A DNA stretch of 39,206 nt from an uncultured Pseudomonas sp. (GCF_946886105.1 NZ_CAMPHV010000050.1:1-39206), one strand, 5' to 3'. Shown: positions 20,750 through 28,906, numbered from the stretch's first letter. Notes: a model not told the origin generated them from the letters alone. Numbers and translations: made by a program.

Positions 20750-21169
20750 ATGAAAGTTATTTTCAAGCACAAGAATGGCCGCACCCAGGTCATGCACGTT
20801 CGTTATGCCAAGATCCTGCGCGACCTAGGGCATGGTGAGTATGAGGAACGCGAAAACAACCTCGGTGCGCCAGCGCCCCAAGCGCCACTCACCGCGTCGG
20901 CCGATAAATTGCCGAGTGAACCGGCATTCCCGGGGGCTGATGACAGCAGAGCCGCAAGCCAGGTGGATACGCTGTTCAAGGCAGAGAATGCCGTCCTTCT
21001 GAATCCGTCGCCCACCGCTGATGAGGTAAAAGCATCCAAGGCCGCAAAAGCCTTGGCCGAGTCTGCTGGTGTTGATATCCGCAATGTCGCCGGCACCGGT
21101 GAGGCAGGTTCCATTACCAAGCCGGACGTGCAGGCGTTTATCGATGGCCAATCCCAGGCCAAGGAGTAA
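20750..21169 (+). CDS. head-region protein with a PSBD-like C-terminal domain
   Basis: 139 aa; GGAG upstream. The N-terminus is a short basic beta part, followed by a Pro/Ala linker (residues 38-90). Residues 95-131 (ASKAAKALAESAGVDIRNVAGTGEAGSITKPDVQAF) match the peripheral-subunit-binding (E3-binding) fold of 2-oxo-acid dehydrogenase E2 chains. Phage proteins use this mini-domain as a binding module. The place between capsid and portal suggests a minor head or decoration protein. A GC-rich hairpin (AGGGGC/GCCCCT) lies just upstream. Confidence 0.7.
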   Translation: MKVIFKHKNGRTQVMHVRYAKILRDLGHGEYEERENNLGAPAPQAPLTASADKLPSEPAFPGADDSRAASQVDTLFKAENAVLLNPSPTADEVKASKAAKALAESAGVDIRNVAGTGEAGSITKPDVQAFIDGQSQAKE

Positions 21170-21177
21170 CCGGCGAA

Positions 21178-21399
21178 ATGAATAATGCACTTCGCAAGAC
21201 AAAGGCGGCAGCCGCTGCTGCGCTCGCCTTCTTTGTGAGCGCAGTGCTTTGGATTGTCATCCTGTTCGTTGGTGGTGTTGCCTCGATAGTCGGCGGCGTT
21301 CACTTCATGCTCGGCCCCGGGCCAGCGCTGGTGGCTGCTGGCATCGCCATGCTGGCTGCCTGCCTACTCCTGAAAAGGGCTGTAACCAATGGCCAGTAG
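21178..21399 (+). CDS. 73-aa two-span membrane protein in the head gene cluster
   Basis: Two hydrophobic helices: about residues 12-38 (AAALAFFVSAVLWIVILFVGG) and 48-66 (PALVAAGIAMLAACLLL). It overlaps the portal start by 11 bp. A membrane protein between capsid and portal is unexpected; it might act in superinfection exclusion or be a displaced lysis gene. The ribosome site is weak. Confidence 0.65.
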   Translation: MNNALRKTKAAAAAALAFFVSAVLWIVILFVGGVASIVGGVHFMLGPGPALVAAGIAMLAACLLLKRAVTNGQ

Positions 21400-22780
21400 C
21401 CTGAGCATATTTTCTGCCGCGAAGGCTGCCGCCACTGTCAGCCAAAAATCGCTGCAGAACGTACCGGTCTCCCGGGGCTGGTGGCCGCTGGTTCATGAGC
21501 CATCTACTGGTGCCTGGCAGCGCAACAAGGAAGAGCGCCTCGACAGCCTGCTGCAGTACCCAACGCTCTACGCTTGCGTTTCGCGCATTGCCACGGACAT
21601 TGGCAAGCTGCCGTACCAACTCAAAGCCCGTGACAGCAACGGCATCTGGTCTGTGATCGAGAACACGAAGTACAGCCCAGTGCTGCGCAAGCCCAACCAC
21701 TACCAGATACAGCAGCAGTTCCGCGAAGCTTGGATTTTGTCCAAGCTGACGCAGGGCAATACATACGCACTCAAGGAGCGCGCCGCAGGCGGTGCGGTTG
21801 AAGGCCTGTACGTCCTGGACCCATGCCGGGTTATGCCGCTGGTGTCGGACTCCGGCGAGGTGTTTTACCAGCTCTACACCGACAACCTGAATCTGTTGCC
21901 CGCCGGCGAAAGCCAGTTGATCGTTCCGGCATCGGAAATTATTCATGACCGCTGCATTTGCCCGTTCCATCCGCTGATCGGCCTGCCGCCGATAGCGGCG
22001 GCCCACTGGCCCGCGCTCAAGAACATGCGCATCCTGCGATCCTCGTCGGAGTTCTTCGCGAACAACGCGCAGCCGTCAGGCATCCTTTCTGCGCCGGGTG
22101 CCATCGCTGACGCCACGGCTGATCGGCTTAAAACCTACTGGAACGAGAATTTCACAGGCTCGAATGCCGGCAAGGTCGCGGTAGTGGGCGATGGACTCAA
22201 CTTCGTGTCGCTCGCCGCAAAGTCTGTCGATGCGCAAATGGTCGAGCAGCTGCGCTACTCCGACGAGCAGATCTGCCAGCCATTCGGCATTCCGCCGTTC
22301 AAGGTTGGCATCGGTTCTATCCCCGCTGGCATGAAGGTCGACGACATTAACCAGCTCTATTTCTCCGACGCGCTGCAGACGCACGTCGAGGCGATGGAAA
22401 ACCTTCTTGACGATGGCCTGGGCGTTCGCCTGCCAATGGGGGTTGAGCTCGACCTGTGGCCGCTCCTGCGCATGGATCCGAGCAAGCAGGCTGACTTCGA
22501 GACCAAGCTGGTAGCCGGCGCAATCAAGACGCCCAACGAGGCCCGTAAAAACTTCGACTTGTCGCCGCAGGACGGCGGCGAGGCCATCTACCTACAGCAG
22601 CAGAACTATTCGCTCGAAGCCCTGGCCAAGCGCGATGCGCAAGCGGATCCATTCGGCACTGCCCAGGCGCCAGAGGCCGATGCCTCTGAGCCGCAGGATG
22701 ATAAAGACCAACTCGAAGACCAGGCGCGCATGCTGGCGCTGCTGATAGAAAAGGAGCTGACCAGCAATGAACATGCGTGA
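21389..22780 (+). CDS. portal protein (HK97 family)
   Basis: 463 aa. Typical HK97-portal patterns: YPTLYACVSRIATDIGKLPYQLK, KPNHYQIQQQFREAWILSKLTQGNTYAL, ILRSSSEFFANNAQPSGIL, the DAQMVEQLRYSDEQICQPFGIPPFKVG segment, and NEARKNFDLSP near the C-terminus. It forms the dodecameric ring for DNA entry and exit. The C-terminal 40 residues are acidic. Confidence 0.93.
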   Translation: MASSLSIFSAAKAAATVSQKSLQNVPVSRGWWPLVHEPSTGAWQRNKEERLDSLLQYPTLYACVSRIATDIGKLPYQLKARDSNGIWSVIENTKYSPVLRKPNHYQIQQQFREAWILSKLTQGNTYALKERAAGGAVEGLYVLDPCRVMPLVSDSGEVFYQLYTDNLNLLPAGESQLIVPASEIIHDRCICPFHPLIGLPPIAAAHWPALKNMRILRSSSEFFANNAQPSGILSAPGAIADATADRLKTYWNENFTGSNAGKVAVVGDGLNFVSLAAKSVDAQMVEQLRYSDEQICQPFGIPPFKVGIGSIPAGMKVDDINQLYFSDALQTHVEAMENLLDDGLGVRLPMGVELDLWPLLRMDPSKQADFETKLVAGAIKTPNEARKNFDLSPQDGGEAIYLQQQNYSLEALAKRDAQADPFGTAQAPEADASEPQDDKDQLEDQARMLALLIEKELTSNEHA

Positions 22781-23966
22781 AATCGAAGCGCAAGCCAAGG
22801 CGCTAGCGCCGGTTTTTGGCCGCGTGCTGGAACAAGCCAAGGCGGCTCTGCGCGATGAGTTCAAGGGCCAAATCGAGGCGCGCGACCTGCGCATTGCGGA
22901 GCTGGAGAAGTCCCTTGCTGCGCAGGTGCCACCAACCGCTGAAGAGGTCGCCGCCCTGGTCGACGTTGCTGCCCTGGCGAAATCGGCTGCCGAGCTGGTG
23001 CCGGTGCCAGAGAATGGCAAGGATGCCGACATGGAGGTGCTTAAGTCTCACCTGTCAGAGCTGGTTGCCGCGCTGCCGACGCCCAAAGATGGCCGTTCCG
23101 TCACCGTGGATGACGTGCGCCCCATGATCGAAGAAGCAGTCGAGAATCTACGCAAGGATGCCGGCAAGATCTTCGATGAGCAGCGGGCCAAATCCGAAGA
23201 GGCTAGCGAATCGGTGCGCCAAGCCCTGGCCGAACTGAAGCAGCCCGAGGATGGTATTTCGGTCACCGCAGAAGACGTTGCGCCGATGATCCGTGATGAA
23301 GTGGCTAAGGCTATTGCCGAGATTCCAGCGGCGAAGGATGGCCAGTCGATCACAGCAGAAGACGTTCGTCCGATGCTGACGGAGCTGGTTGGCGATGCGG
23401 TGAAGGCTTTGCCTGCCCCAGAGAATGGCAAGGATGCTGACATGGAAGCCCTGCGCAATCATGTTGGCGACCTGGTGAAGAGCATCCAGTTGCCTGCCGG
23501 CCCGAGCGTCGACGAAGTGGCAGCGGGCTTTGAGCGCCGATTCTCCGACCTCACCCTGTCCTGGGAGCGCCAGGCCCGCGACACATTCGAGAAGGCTGCC
23601 GACCGCCTGCCAAAACCGAAAGACGGGCGAGACGCGCTGCCACTTGAGTCGTTCGACCTCCTTCTCGGCGAAGACGGTCGCACGGTCACCGTGAAGCTTC
23701 AGGCTGGCGAAACAACTATCGAGAAGTCGGTGAAGATCCCCGCCATTATCGATCGCGACACCTTCAAGCACGATGCCACCTACGAGAAGGGGGACGGAGT
23801 GTCCTACGGCGGCTCGTTCTGGATCGCCAAGTGCGATAACCCGCAAGGCGTACCAGGTAGCGGTGAAACCGACTGGCGCTGTGCGGTGAAGAAAGGACGG
23901 GACGGGAAAGACCTTCGAGACAACGCATCTCGCCATGATCCGGCCAAAGGGGTAAGCATCAAATGA
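22767..23966 (+). CDS. head fibre-like protein with internal repeats and a chitin-binding-like module
   Basis: 399 aa, overlapping the portal stop. Residues 1-55 are a helix. Residues 80-295 contain about six copies of a short turn motif, (P/A)(K/E)(D/N)G, at residues 81, 106, 160, 189, 218 and 284; three continue as S(V/I)TxxDVxPM and two are PENGKDADME. Residues 335-373 (DATYEKGDGVSYGGSFWIAKCDNPQG, then DWRCAV) resemble a CBM5/12 carbohydrate-binding fold. The layout suggests an elongated virion fibre or decoration protein binding a surface glycan. The placement after the portal supports a head location. Confidence 0.75.
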   Translation: MNMREIEAQAKALAPVFGRVLEQAKAALRDEFKGQIEARDLRIAELEKSLAAQVPPTAEEVAALVDVAALAKSAAELVPVPENGKDADMEVLKSHLSELVAALPTPKDGRSVTVDDVRPMIEEAVENLRKDAGKIFDEQRAKSEEASESVRQALAELKQPEDGISVTAEDVAPMIRDEVAKAIAEIPAAKDGQSITAEDVRPMLTELVGDAVKALPAPENGKDADMEALRNHVGDLVKSIQLPAGPSVDEVAAGFERRFSDLTLSWERQARDTFEKAADRLPKPKDGRDALPLESFDLLLGEDGRTVTVKLQAGETTIEKSVKIPAIIDRDTFKHDATYEKGDGVSYGGSFWIAKCDNPQGVPGSGETDWRCAVKKGRDGKDLRDNASRHDPAKGVSIK

Positions 23967-24337
23967 TGTACGTCACCCTGGATCAAGCAAAGCACCATCT
24001 CAATATGGATCACGACGATGATGACACGCTGATCACTGCCTATATCCAAGCAGCGTCTGGATCGGTTAAGCGTTACCTGAAGTCTGCGTCTCCCTATGCG
24101 GTAATTCGCGACTCCAACGACGATCCCATTCTGGACAGTAATGACGACCCCGAGTACGAGAGGGATAGCAGCGGGGATAAGGTCGTAGACGATACCGTTC
24201 AGGTGGCTGTGCTTATTACCGTCGGCTACTTCTATAAAAACCGCGACGACAACCCGGATGGCGCATTCGACCACGGCTATCTACCCAAACCCGTCACAGC
24301 GCTCCTATACCCGATGCGCGATCCGGCGTTGGCATAA
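23963..24337 (+). CDS. head-tail connector (gp6-like)
   Basis: 124 aa. MMYVTLDQAKHHLNMDHDDDDTLITAYIQAASGSVKRYL is the classic start of the HK97 gp6 / SPP1 gp15 head-tail connector family. A DNDDP-rich acidic loop (residues 50-75) is inserted before VQVAVLITVGYFYKNRDD. It forms a ring under the portal. Confidence 0.85.
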   Translation: MMYVTLDQAKHHLNMDHDDDDTLITAYIQAASGSVKRYLKSASPYAVIRDSNDDPILDSNDDPEYERDSSGDKVVDDTVQVAVLITVGYFYKNRDDNPDGAFDHGYLPKPVTALLYPMRDPALA

Positions 24338-24684
24338 TGGGTATTCATGCCGGTCGCCTGCGCCACAGGATCGCCATCCAGCAGAAGATCGAGACGCAAG
24401 ATACAACCACGGGCGCGATCGCCCATACCTGGCAAACCATCGCCGGCCTGGATAGCGTGCCGGCGGCTATCGAGCCCTTGAGCGTTCGCGACCTCATGGC
24501 CGCCCAGGCCGCGCAATCCGAGATTACGGCCCGCATCACTATTCGATACCGGGCCGGCCTGGATGCAACGATGCGCATCCTGCACAAAGACAAAATCTAC
24601 AACCCGGCCGGCTGGCTGCCAGATCAAGATAGCGGCCTGGAGTATCTGACGGCACCGGTTTCGCAGGGTATCAACGATGGCTAG
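24337..24684 (+). CDS. head closure / head-tail joining protein
   Basis: 115 aa, one-base overlap with the connector gene. The pattern GRLRHRIAIQQKIETQD, TWQTIAG and SEITARITIRYRAGLDATMRI is that of the Phage_H_T_join family (SPP1 gp16-like stoppers). Its end contains an ATGGCT that may be the remnant of the original next gene start. Confidence 0.85.
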   Translation: MGIHAGRLRHRIAIQQKIETQDTTTGAIAHTWQTIAGLDSVPAAIEPLSVRDLMAAQAAQSEITARITIRYRAGLDATMRILHKDKIYNPAGWLPDQDSGLEYLTAPVSQGINDG

Positions 24685-25040
24685 AATGAGGCAGGATTGC
24701 GGCGTAAGATCAACGAATCCAGAAAGAGCCAATAGGGGTTGCTCCTGAAAAGGCTCTATTAAGGTGAACCAAGATAGACGTTGCTTTGGGGTGGCTGGCA
24801 CCACAACTGGGGCATCGAGACGGGCTTTGAGGGCCGGTACTTGGGGATTAGTGGCTTGGCGCCAACTTGCTGCAAGGCCCTCGAAAATTAAATACCCGGC
24901 CGCTCGCATGACCGATCGCCCTACATACCACGTTATCGCCTGCAGGCCAGCCCGACCACCAGCTTGCAGGTGAAGCACAGTCACTCGTTCTGCATCAACT
25001 CTAAAGCCCGCCACTGCGCGGGCTTTTTAATGGGCGAAAT
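24685..25040. other. 356-bp spacer, no confident gene
   Basis: No ORF with a ribosome site fits the operon direction; only a 23-codon frame starts inside the previous gene. A minus-strand frame stays open through the region but lacks a start signal. Near 24723-24759 there is a compound hairpin (AGAGCC/GGCTCT enclosing AGGGG/CTCCT). The stretch ends in an intrinsic terminator. It looks like the left border of an inserted cassette. Confidence 0.5.
25003..25029 (+). terminator. intrinsic terminator before the glycosylation cassette
   Basis: GCCCGC/GCGGGC stem (25006-25011, 25018-25023), 6-base loop, then TTTTT. The next ATG is 12 bp further on. Confidence 0.7.
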
Positions 25041-25586
25041 ATGAGAAAGCGCTGGCAAGGATTAACGGCAGCCTGCATCGCCAGTGGCCCAAGTCTTACC
25101 GCTTCAGATTGCGCCCTGATTGCATCAGCCGGCCTGCCAACCATCGCCGTCAACTCAAGCTGGAGGCTGGCTCGCTTTGCCGCCGTTATCTACGCCGGCG
25201 ACCCGGCATGGTGGCAGGCCTACGGCGCCGAGATCGATATCGCGGCTGCGCGCTGGACCTGTACCGAACAAGCCGCCGCCCGCTTCGATCTGAACCTGCA
25301 CCGCGTGCGCGGCGGATACAACAGCGGATTACGAGCCATCCAGCTGGCCATCGAGTTCGGCGCTGCCAGGGTGTTGCTGCTCGGATACGACTGCTCAGTC
25401 GCCGCCGGCACGCACTGGCATGGCAACCACGACAAAACAAAGAACCCGGACGTATCGCGGTGTCAGGCATGGCAGCGGCAGTTCGCAATGCTCGATCGCA
25501 AGGGCGTAGAGATCATCAACTGCTCGCGCGAAACCGCGCTGACTTGTTTCCCGTGCCAGAGTCTGGAGGCTGCGTTATGCGAGTAG
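25041..25586 (+). CDS. DUF115/GT-like Rossmann protein, copy 1
   Basis: 181 aa. Pattern AACIASGPSL, TIAVNSSWRLARFAAVIYAGDPAWW and RVLLLGYDCS, the signature of DUF115-like and GT42-like proteins acting in glycan or surface modification. TAS after GPSL and the D of AGDPAWW mark the nucleotide-sugar-type fold. It is the first gene of a four-gene cassette. The ribosome site is weak. It could bind or transfer a sugar; substrate unknown. Confidence 0.7.
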   Translation: MRKRWQGLTAACIASGPSLTASDCALIASAGLPTIAVNSSWRLARFAAVIYAGDPAWWQAYGAEIDIAAARWTCTEQAAARFDLNLHRVRGGYNSGLRAIQLAIEFGAARVLLLGYDCSVAAGTHWHGNHDKTKNPDVSRCQAWQRQFAMLDRKGVEIINCSRETALTCFPCQSLEAALCE

Positions 25587-26158
25587 TCATAGTCGCTTCC
25601 GGCCCATCTGCACAGGGCTTCGTTCCGCCGCCCGGTGTGGTGGTGATCGCCGTCAACGGCGCCATCGAATGGCTCGTCCGCGCTGACTACTGGTTCACGC
25701 TAGACCCTTCGCCGATCAACCTGGAGCGCATGCACCGCCCACGCCATGGCGTGACCTACTGCGCGGCGCTGAATGAGCCTGCTCCCTTGTGGGTACGCCG
25801 CTTTGTGCGTGTTGCCGCTCGCGGCCAAGAGCCGGAACCCGGCACGCCGGAATGGTGGCTATGGCGCTGGAGTGCCGTTAAAACCCTGAGCACCGAACAC
25901 GGCTGCATCCACACCGGTAACAGCGCCTGGGGCGCGCTTGGTTTGGCCTACCACCTGGGCGCCGAACGAGTTGCGCTGGTGGGTGTCGATGCCAGCGCCG
26001 ATGAGCGCATAGAGGGCGGCCGCTGCCGCGACCTCAGCCACCTGCCGCTGTTGTTCGAATCGGCGCTGCCGCAAATCGAGCTGTTGAACTGCGGCGCCAT
26101 GCGCAGCCGAGTGCCAAAAATGACGATCAAAGAGGGTATGGAATGGCTGACCAACTAG
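25577..26158 (+). CDS. DUF115/GT-like Rossmann protein, copy 2
   Basis: 193 aa, overlapping copy 1 by 10 bp and a diverged paralogue of it: VVIVASGPSAQGF, VVIAVNGAIEWLVRADYWFTLDPSP, NSAWGALGLAYHLGAERVALVGVDAS. The conserved blocks (ASGPS, AVN, a D after the aromatic strand, L-x-G-x-D) are in the same order. Two such proteins in tandem suggest a heteromer or two successive steps. Confidence 0.7.
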   Translation: MRVVIVASGPSAQGFVPPPGVVVIAVNGAIEWLVRADYWFTLDPSPINLERMHRPRHGVTYCAALNEPAPLWVRRFVRVAARGQEPEPGTPEWWLWRWSAVKTLSTEHGCIHTGNSAWGALGLAYHLGAERVALVGVDASADERIEGGRCRDLSHLPLLFESALPQIELLNCGAMRSRVPKMTIKEGMEWLTN

Positions 26159-26712
26159 AACAGGCCGAACGCGAGAAGTACTGCGCCATGTGGGCCTTCG
26201 ACAGCTATCGCGAGCGCTCGCCCGGTCTGCGCTTTCTCGGTGATGCCATGCAAAAATTGGCGCCTGCGCCCGCATCAACCATCGTCGACCTGGGCTGCGG
26301 TACCGGCCGTGTCGCCGCTGAGCTGCAACGCTTGGGCTTCGATGTAACCGGCGTGGATATCGCCGACAACGCCTGCACCGAATTCAGCGGGCCGTTCATT
26401 ACAGCCAGCCTGTGGCATCTGCCAGCGGATCTAGGTCAGTTCCAGTATGGCTTCTGCGCCGATGTGCTCGAGCACATCCCGACTGAGCGCGTGGCGCAAA
26501 CCCTGGCCAGCATCGCCGGCCATGCCCGTACCGTCTATTTCCAGATTGCCAACTTCGTCTGCCACGAGGGTGATAAGATCGGCGAGCACCTGCACCTGAC
26601 AGTCAAGCCGATTGAGTGGTGGCGAGATGCATTTGCCGAGCATTGGATGGTTGAGCACGCAGAGGCCGCCCCCAAGCATCATATTTTCGTATGCAAATCG
26701 CGTGCGTGCTGA
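26143..26712 (+). CDS. class I SAM-dependent methyltransferase
   Basis: 189 aa, overlapping both neighbours. The SAM-binding motif is DLGCGTG (residues 49-55), followed by VTGVDIAD and the catalytic-region strand FCADVLEHIP (about residues 104-113). The small-molecule type (UbiE/Coq3-like) is more likely than a DNA methylase, since no DPPY/NPPY or PCQ motif is present. In this cassette it may methylate the transferred sugar or a precursor. Confidence 0.8.
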   Translation: MADQLEQAEREKYCAMWAFDSYRERSPGLRFLGDAMQKLAPAPASTIVDLGCGTGRVAAELQRLGFDVTGVDIADNACTEFSGPFITASLWHLPADLGQFQYGFCADVLEHIPTERVAQTLASIAGHARTVYFQIANFVCHEGDKIGEHLHLTVKPIEWWRDAFAEHWMVEHAEAAPKHHIFVCKSRAC

Positions 26713-27299
26713 AGTCCGGCCCGGAGTACGGGCCTGACCACCTATACCGCATGGTCGAAACCCTGCTCGCCCACAACCCGGCGGCGCAGGTGCTGTGCCT
26801 GACCGACTGCGAGATCGACCACCCGCGCATCACCGCTGTACCGCTACTGCATGGCTGGGAAGGCTGGTGGAGCAAGATCGAATTGTTCCGCCCGGGCGTC
26901 ATCACCGAGCCGACCCTGTACCTGGATATCGACACCGTCGTCATCGGCCCGCTGGATAGCGTGCGTGTTGACGAGTTCACCATGCTCGCCAATGTCTACC
27001 ACCGCGGCGATTTCGGTAGCGGCGTGATGGGTTGGACGCACACACCAACTCGCATCTACGAGCAGTTCCTAAAAAGGCCCAAGCAGTTCATGGCGCTGTA
27101 CCGCACCACCAAGCGCTGGGGCGACCAGGCGTTTATCCGGGATTACCTAGGCGCCGTCCCGCAAACATTCGGTTCCGAGTTCCGCTCCTACAAAGCGCAT
27201 TGCCGAAACGGCGTGCCGGCGGGGACGAAGGTCGTTTATTTCCACGGCTCACCTCGCCCCTGGCAGGCAGGTATCGACTGGATGCGCGCACATGGCTGA
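26691..27299 (+). CDS. glycosyltransferase with DxD motif
   Basis: 202 aa. A GT-A-like fold with the metal/nucleotide-sugar motif LYLDIDTVV (D79-x-D81), GWWSKIELF before it, and WGDQAFIRDYL and FHGSPRPW later, as in GT8-like enzymes. It overlaps the methyltransferase by 22 bp and the tail-completion gene by 8 bp, so the cassette is translationally linked to structural genes. A likely role is glycosylation of a virion protein or a cell-surface polymer. Confidence 0.8.
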   Translation: MQIACVLKSGPEYGPDHLYRMVETLLAHNPAAQVLCLTDCEIDHPRITAVPLLHGWEGWWSKIELFRPGVITEPTLYLDIDTVVIGPLDSVRVDEFTMLANVYHRGDFGSGVMGWTHTPTRIYEQFLKRPKQFMALYRTTKRWGDQAFIRDYLGAVPQTFGSEFRSYKAHCRNGVPAGTKVVYFHGSPRPWQAGIDWMRAHG

Positions 27300-27789
27300 C
27301 ACAATCGAATTCAACATCGAGGGCCTGGATGCTCTGCTGGGCAAGCTGGATGCAGTTACCTACGACGTTAAGCGCAAGGGTGGACGCTCAGCGTTGCGCA
27401 AGGCCGCGCAGCTGATCGCCGACAAGGCTAGGGAAAACTGGCATAGGGTGGATGACGAAGAAACCGGGCGCAGCATCGCCGCCAACGTTGCTCTCCGCTG
27501 GAATGGCCGCCTGTTCAAGCGTACCGGCGACCTCGGCTTTAGGGTTGGCGTGCTGCATGGCGCTGCCATAAAAGTGAAAGGCAACCCAGACGCCGGCATG
27601 AATGGCCCTACGCCGCACTGGCGCCTGCTGGAGTTCGGCACGGCCAACATGGCCGCGCAGCCATTCATGCGCTCTGCGCTGGCTGACAACATCAGCGCCG
27701 CGACAAGCGCTTTCGTAACCGCCTACAGCAAGTCGATTGACGCAGCCACCAACCGCGCCGCTAAGAAAGCAGCCCAGGGGGCTTCATGA
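27292..27789 (+). CDS. HK97 gp10-like tail-completion protein
   Basis: 165 aa. DTIEFNIEGLDALLGKLD, KGGRSALRKAAQLIADKARENW, HWRLLEFGTANMAAQPFMRSAL: all typical of HK97-gp10 (the SPP1 gp16.1/tail-to-head joining group). It normally follows the head-closure gene directly; here the four-gene cassette separates them. Confidence 0.88.
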   Translation: MADTIEFNIEGLDALLGKLDAVTYDVKRKGGRSALRKAAQLIADKARENWHRVDDEETGRSIAANVALRWNGRLFKRTGDLGFRVGVLHGAAIKVKGNPDAGMNGPTPHWRLLEFGTANMAAQPFMRSALADNISAATSAFVTAYSKSIDAATNRAAKKAAQGAS

Positions 27790-27992
27790 TCTACACCGTA
27801 GCCAACACCGTGCAAGCAGGCCGCCCCGTTCGCGTGTTTGTAAATGGGAATGAGGTCGAGTGCGTGGTTTTCGCCGATAGTGCCCGCGGGCGGGTGCGGT
27901 ATTGCCCGCGCCCGCTGCGGCCAAAAAGGAACGGCGACGAGGTATTCACCCGCGTGCTGCGCGGCATGGTGACGGTCGAGGAAAAAACCTGA
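27786..27992 (+). CDS. 68-aa unknown protein in the connector region
   Basis: ATGA overlap with the gp10-like gene. Mostly beta (PVRVFVNGNEVECVVFADSARGRVRYCPRPLRP) and basic. It may be a small tail accessory protein; no family recognised. Confidence 0.65.
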   Translation: MIYTVANTVQAGRPVRVFVNGNEVECVVFADSARGRVRYCPRPLRPKRNGDEVFTRVLRGMVTVEEKT

Positions 27993-28357
27993 TGTACGCA
28001 CCAATCTTCGCCACCTGCTTTGCCAGTAACGCTGTAAAGGCTTTGCTCGGCGCCGCGCCAATGCGCCTGTACCTGTTCGGCGAAGCGCCGCAGGGAGGCC
28101 TCAAGCCTTATGCCACCTGGCAAACCATCGGCGGTAGCCCAGAGAACTACATCAACCAAGCCCCGGACATCGATAGCTTCGCCCTGCAGGTGGACTGTTG
28201 GGGTGAAACAGCAGATTCCGTTCGCGCGGTAGGTCAGGCCCTGCGCGATGCAATCGAGCCGCATGCCCATATCACCAGTTGGCGCGGCGACTCGCGCGAC
28301 ACGGAAACCAACCTTTACCACCTCTCGTTCGACCTCACGTGGTGGACGCCGCGGTAA
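27992..28357 (+). CDS. DUF3168 tail terminator-like protein
   Basis: 121 aa, TGATG junction. ALLGAAPMRLYLFGEAPQGGLKPYATWQTIGGSPENYINQAPDIDSFALQVDCWGETADSVRAVGQALRDAI follows the DUF3168 pattern. This family includes tail-terminator proteins (lambda gpU-like fold) that cap the tail tube. Confidence 0.85.
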   Translation: MYAPIFATCFASNAVKALLGAAPMRLYLFGEAPQGGLKPYATWQTIGGSPENYINQAPDIDSFALQVDCWGETADSVRAVGQALRDAIEPHAHITSWRGDSRDTETNLYHLSFDLTWWTPR

Positions 28358-28374
28358 CCAGAGCAAGCCCCAAC

Positions 28375-28398
28375 AACCCGCCTAGTGCGGGTTTTTTT
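28375..28398 (+). terminator. intrinsic terminator before the tail-tube gene
   Basis: AACCCGC-CTAGT-GCGGGTT followed by TTTTT. It lies 35 bp upstream of the tail-tube start. Confidence 0.75.
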
Positions 28399-28432
28399 GT
28401 ACCTCAAGAAACCCGACACTGGAGAAATACCC

Positions 28433-28903
28433 ATGGCAATCCTTGCCCAAGGCACCCAGATCTACGCCATCGATCCCGCCGATAATTCGCTGATTACCGT
28501 GGAGTGCGCTACCGCATTCACCCCTGGGGGCGCCCCGGCTGACCAGATCGAAACCACCTGTCTGGAGGACAGCACCCGCGCCTACCTGCGTGGCCTGCGC
28601 ACTCCGGGCCAGGCTTCGCTCACCATCAACGCCGACCCGCGCAACGCCTCGCACATTCGCCTGCATGAGCTGAGCGAGGACGACACCGTCGAGACCATCC
28701 ATTGGGCCGTTGGCTGGTCCGACGGCACCGCACCGCCCACCGTCGACAGCGCCGGCGACTTCGTGCTGCCCACCACCCGCACCTGGTTCGTGTTCGACGG
28801 CTACATCTCCGACTTCCCGTTCGATTTCGCCGCCAACACCGTTGTGACTACGGCCATGGCCATTCAGCGCTCCGGCGGCAGCTCCTGGATCAAGAAGGTA
28901 TAA
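28433..28903 (+). CDS. major tail tube protein
   Basis: 156 aa; GGAG upstream of the ATG. It has the lambda gpV-N/Phage_tail_3 pattern: [86 protein letters not shown]. It polymerises as the tail tube. Position between DUF3168 and the chaperone genes is as expected. Confidence 0.9.
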   Translation: MAILAQGTQIYAIDPADNSLITVECATAFTPGGAPADQIETTCLEDSTRAYLRGLRTPGQASLTINADPRNASHIRLHELSEDDTVETIHWAVGWSDGTAPPTVDSAGDFVLPTTRTWFVFDGYISDFPFDFAANTVVTTAMAIQRSGGSSWIKKV

Positions 28904-28906
28904 CCC

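Noticed and set aside
18931..20793. 620-codon open frame on the minus strand opposite the capsid gene
   Set aside because: It mirrors the GC-rich third positions of a clear capsid gene, has low-complexity composition and no ribosome site.
23148..23936. 262-codon minus-strand frame opposite the head fibre gene
   Set aside because: Shadow of the repeat-containing plus-strand gene; no ribosome site.
24277..25014. 245-codon minus-strand frame over the spacer and head-closure gene
   Set aside because: No ribosome site and opposite to the head-closure gene. The part inside the spacer could be a remnant, but I cannot name it.
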